A stretch of DNA of 24,226 nt, taken from the NCBI GenBank assembly GCA_900404475.1, contig OUQQ01000379.1, positions 1-24,226 on the forward strand. The letters are read 5' to 3'. Positions within the stretch are counted from its first letter, which is position 1. Each line of letters opens with the position of its first letter. The stretch comes from Spongospora subterranea (lineage: Eukaryota; Endomyxa; Phytomyxea; Plasmodiophorida; Plasmodiophoridae). Position numbers and translations under genes: made by a program. Positions 20,988-24,226 of this stretch are shown piece after piece. The notes below the pieces were generated by a model, which was given only the letters and a program-made list of their open reading frames with translations, did no database searches and was not told where the DNA came from.

Positions 20988-22946
20988 CCATACGACGTTG
21001 TATAGCTTGAGTTAACGCTGCATGATGAGCTGAAAACGAATGGCTAGAAAACATACCTGAGGTGACGATGATACCTTCCGTAACCCCACGATCACCGTCG
21101 TCGGATTCAATAGACACTCCCCTGGATGGCCTAAGGGATACAATTTTACCCGGAATATGCAACGGCACGTGCATATCCTTCTTGGTGATCAGTTTAAAGT
21201 AATCTTGAATCTCTTCCTCTGTCTCTCTGAGATTCAAAGACCTGACGAACTCCGCTACAGATCTCTTAACTTGCTGGCGATAATTGCATGCGAGTCGGCG
21301 CGGCATGGTATTCCTCAATGGCGATACACGCATCGCGTTTGTCAGCACGGTCATCTCTGAGATCATCCATTTCAAGCTATGCAGGTGCATTTGTGTAACC
21401 GGGTCGTCAGCGATAACAACCTGAGCAAGGGTCGGAAATTCTTGTTCCGATAATTTGGTACTGAACACGGGAGGACAACCGAATCCGACAGCCCTGATTG
21501 CACGCCCAGCAGAATCATCCAAGGGGATTACCTTCAACAGCATCATGAGAGCGGATGCAGTTGCAGCGCCAAGACTGTGTCCAGTGAAGATTACGTCATA
21601 GTCGGGATGTTCGTGGAGAAATAACGCCAGAACATGGCTTTGTCGTAGTTCTTGTGCCATCTTCTGAGCTGATTTCCAGATACCAGAGTGAGCGTAAACG
21701 CCTTCATATTCAGGAACTTCAACTGGGCATATATGCGCGTGAAGGTCGGTTAGAACATCTTCTATTGTTGAACTGCCGCTAATAGCGACCCAGATTTCCT
21801 TCTGCTGATGTTGGGTAAAACACACATAGCTTGGTAGAAACAAGGTTGGAGCGAAATTACTGATGATAACGTCATCGGCCTGGATACCAGCCGCTCGAGT
21901 GAATCCTGTAAAAAACCGTCAGCGCTTTTCGATACAATATGAAGCTAAGAACCTTTGAGTCTACGCTCTGCAGCGTCAACAAAAAACAGGAAGAACCGTT
22001 GCCTCATATATTTCCGGGGATTGTCCATGAATGTGACGGCGCAACCATAGATCGCGATAGCATAATCCAGAGCTCGAGTGTAAAACTCCAAATCGCCAAC
22101 ATTGTGACAGTCGTAGATTTTACTGGAATCGAGCAATCCGGCTTCGATATCCGGATTGCAAACCTTCTTGCGATATCGCTGGTACTCTCGTGTCAGGACA
22201 AAAGAATCCAAGACAATGCTCACATCGGACGCTTTGCAAATGTCGTTGAATAAATCGTAAACGATCTCCTCAACATTGGAGTAGTCGGTTGCATCCCGAT
22301 GGACTTCGAATCGGTCCTTCACGAACCCGCTGAATAAACGGCGACAGAACTTGAAAATAACTTTAGAAAGAAGAGTACTTATGAGACTATGACAGATGAT
22401 AAAGATCCAACAGCATATCATGTAGACAAGAAGGACCCGGGCAACAGGTAGAGATTGAGCCCTGGTGATAAGGCAGACATGGCATACGGCAGTTAATATT
22501 GCCGATAAAAATAGTAGGATCCGACCGAGACGGATAAACACCATGAGCTGATCGGGCGACCTTTGCATAAATCGGATAGAGAGCCGAGCGATCTGCGTGC
22601 AAGCCATAACACAGATAGAAGACGAGATAATAACACATTGCAGCGAGAAGACATGTCGAGTTCGGCTGACGCCCTCATTGGATGATGAGGTGATCTTGTA
22701 CCAGATGAACATCGAGAACATCAATAGGAAAATGTGGAGAAATAGTGTGATCAAGAGCACGACGCCCATGATAACTGGTCGTTTGCAGCCCAAAGCAACG
22801 CATCCTGATAAAATCACCCCCCCCATCCAATCAGCAATTGTGCCAATGCTGAGAACGGTACAGCGTATTATACCTGATGCAATCTCGGACGAGACATGCG
22901 AGCCTTCCCGTAATGACTCATTCGAGCTGAGCCGTTTGATGGCCAT
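20983..22946 (-). CDS. Class-3 / diacylglycerol lipase-like membrane enzyme (two exons)
   Basis: This serine hydrolase resembles sn-1-specific diacylglycerol lipases. Exons 22946-21953 and 21905-20983 are joined by a 47-nt intron (donor GTTCTT, acceptor TTTTTTACAG), giving about 638 residues. The N-terminal ~220 residues contain four or five hydrophobic segments (for example GVVLLITLFLHIFLLMFSMF and LLVYMICCWIFIICHSLI), matching the four-TM layout of DAGLs. The catalytic domain has VAISGSSTIEDVLTDL, the nucleophile motif GHSLG (Ser at residue ~442, about 21571-21585), an acidic candidate in VVIADDPVTQM, and His candidates in SHSFSAHHAAL near the C-terminus. The likely reaction is hydrolysis of diacylglycerol, or another glycerolipid, to a monoacylglycerol and a fatty acid. 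The substrate is inferred. The long regulatory insert and tail of animal DAGL-alpha are absent. The ATG at 22946 is the first in frame. Confidence 0.85.
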
Positions 22947-23822
22947 GGCGCTACGCCAAGTTAAACGAGGATAATGAGAGGGTGGGAAGTGGCCGCCACC
23001 TTAAGCAACCGATCTGGGTCTCCCTGTTAATAACCGGAATTAGATTACCGGTTTGGACGCCTATCCTATGATGATTTGGGGCGGGAAGAGGGTGATCTCA
23101 TAATCCAACTGATCCCAAGATTAATCCCAACATTCTCCGGTGCCAACGCCACTTAGGGACAAGCAACGACCGATCTTTTGCGGCTTGCCGATGCGTCGAA
23201 CAGGCAGAAAGAACTCCTTGCAACTGCGAGAGAGCCTCCGCTGACGTTCAGGTCGAAGTTCCAGCCGTGATCGGTTCGAGATTGATTGCGTGGATCTGCA
23301 TTAATCCAGTTATATTGACTGCGTTCGCAGTTCGAAAGGGGGAACATCACTGTACCTCCACGTTATGAAGAAATCAGAGTTTTTCGGGGCGAACACCGGT
23401 CTTGAGAAAGCGGTTTATAGTCGGTCATGACGGTACGGAATCCATCATGATTGTCCTTAGGGGGTTGAACCTGATCGGAGTCGTTAGCCCATAATCTCGT
23501 TTTTGCGTCGTTTCTATCCAGAGCTTTCAAATACTGTGGATTCTTTTACAAAAAAATGTTTGTAGATTGAATAACAATAATGACGAATCAGTACTTCTAA
23601 TGGAAAGGAAGAGAAGAAGGTTTGTGCTCTTGGGCTCGTGGATGTTTTCCGTGCTCGAAGATTTCACGTGTCTCGGATTTATCGAAGGGCTGTATTGGAT
23701 GTGGGTATTGAGGCGAATAATTCCACAGTCGTCGGTTCTTCAAAAAAGAGTGAAATAATGCCCCTGTGATTTGTAAACTACCCTTAGAGGTTCCCAAAGG
23801 TCGTAGCTCATAGCACACTGCT
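22947..23822. other. Intergenic region with a possible plus-strand terminal exon
   Basis: About 0.88 kb lies between the start of the lipase gene and the end of the last minus-strand gene. A short inverted repeat (AACCGG...CCGGTT) is near 23033-23054. A plus-strand frame at about 23567-23758 (63 residues, basic RKRRRF then hydrophobic sequence) follows a splice-acceptor-like TTTGTAG and could be a last exon, but no upstream exon was found. Nothing else is recognisable. Confidence 0.4.
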
Positions 23823-23827
23823 TTATT
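23822..23827 (-). terminator. AATAAA overlapping the stop codon of the right-edge gene
   Basis: The right-edge exon ends CAA TAA AG, placing the stop inside AATAAA, the third such case in the window. It is a candidate poly(A) signal. Confidence 0.45.
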
Positions 23828-24122
23828 GTATATTGATGTAGAACTGATTTCTAACAGGCCAACTGTTCATGCGGGCATTGATATATTTCAGTAGTTCAAA
23901 CTCACTACAAACTTTGTCGACCTTATCGAAATGATGTAACTGGAAATACAAAATACCGTTGCAGTATTTGGCCTGGCATCCAACAAGCTTTACGTCCATC
24001 AAGTAACTATTCTCACCAAGATGTTCCACTCGCTCAGACTTCGAATGATTTTCTGCCCTTGTGAGAATGTCGCCATACGCTGATCTACCACCCTCTATGT
24101 ACACCCTACACAGAGGGGTAAC
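23823..24122 (-). CDS. Unrecognised protein, last exon only (continues beyond or upstream)
   Basis: The frame is open from a good acceptor (CTTTCCTGCAG, then GTTACC at 24122) to a TAA at 23823-23825. It encodes about 99 residues. The sequence is soluble and mixed in charge (for example YGDILTRAENHSKSERVEHL, then YFQLHHFDKVDKVC), with no motif recognised. The exon has no convincing start codon; internal Met residues occur only late, and the first in-phase start-like codon follows the acceptor closely, so upstream exons are expected to the right, mostly outside the window. The remaining ~100 nt to the window edge give no clear exon. Confidence 0.5.
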   Translation of the reverse strand, partial: VTPLCRVYIEGGRSAYGDILTRAENHSKSERVEHLGENSYLMDVKLVGCQAKYCNGILYFQLHHFDKVDKVCSEFELLKYINARMNSWPVRNQFYINIQ

Positions 24123-24226
24123 CTGCAGGAAAGTCCGGGGTCATGAAATCGTCCATGTGCGGACTGGAATACCATTCCTGGTAGATTCTTACTCCTTAAA
24201 CCGCCTTCATCTACCTAATCGTAGCG

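Noticed and set aside
23262..23280. tRNA-like T-arm sequence (GGTTCGAG)
   Set aside because: No matching A box, acceptor stem or cloverleaf could be built around it.

Overview
The window is nuclear DNA from a eukaryote. At least seven genes are built from short exons separated by GT-AG introns, and when these are joined the reading phase is kept at every junction. Most introns are 42-57 nt and a minority are 90-320 nt. Intergenic spaces are short and the gene set is ordinary eukaryotic housekeeping. This fits a compact, intron-rich protist genome (for example a cercozoan/plasmodiophorid-like or stramenopile-like lineage). The lineage is inference from intron size and gene style only; no marker here fixes it.

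Layout from left to right. 177-3443 (+): a nuclear-looking protein with a Ser/Pro-rich body, an RS segment and a CCCH + CCHC zinc-finger pair. 4513-6728 (-): a 7-exon PiT-family phosphate transporter, interrupted by two single-N assembly joins that each carry an unmerged duplicate of about 300-400 nt. 8075-9067 and 11743-12758 (+): a duplicated pair of two-exon F-box genes. Between them lie an unrecognised spliced minus-strand gene (9232-9989) and a decayed retropepsin-like fragment. The second F-box gene ends in an 84-bp tandem repeat that copies its own last codons and stop. 13079-15836 (-): an 11-exon coatomer delta subunit. 16824-18286 (+): a 7-exon CDP-ethanolamine/choline phosphotransferase, divergent from delta-COP. 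18455-19783 (-): a 5-exon RAD51C-like recombinase. 20983-22946 (-): a two-exon, four-TM diacylglycerol-lipase-like enzyme. 23823-24122 (-): the last exon of an unrecognised gene.

The genes do not form one pathway. Three concern membranes and lipids (PiT, CEPT, DAGL-like), one secretory traffic (delta-COP), one DNA repair (RAD51C), one probably RNA (RS/zinc finger) and two probably ubiquitin ligation (F-box). I see no CRISPR, tRNA, rRNA or bacterial-type operon. The most unusual points are the domain combination of the first gene, the stop-regenerating tandem repeat, stop codons embedded in AATAAA at three genes, and the assembly-join duplications, which appear to expose two haplotypes.
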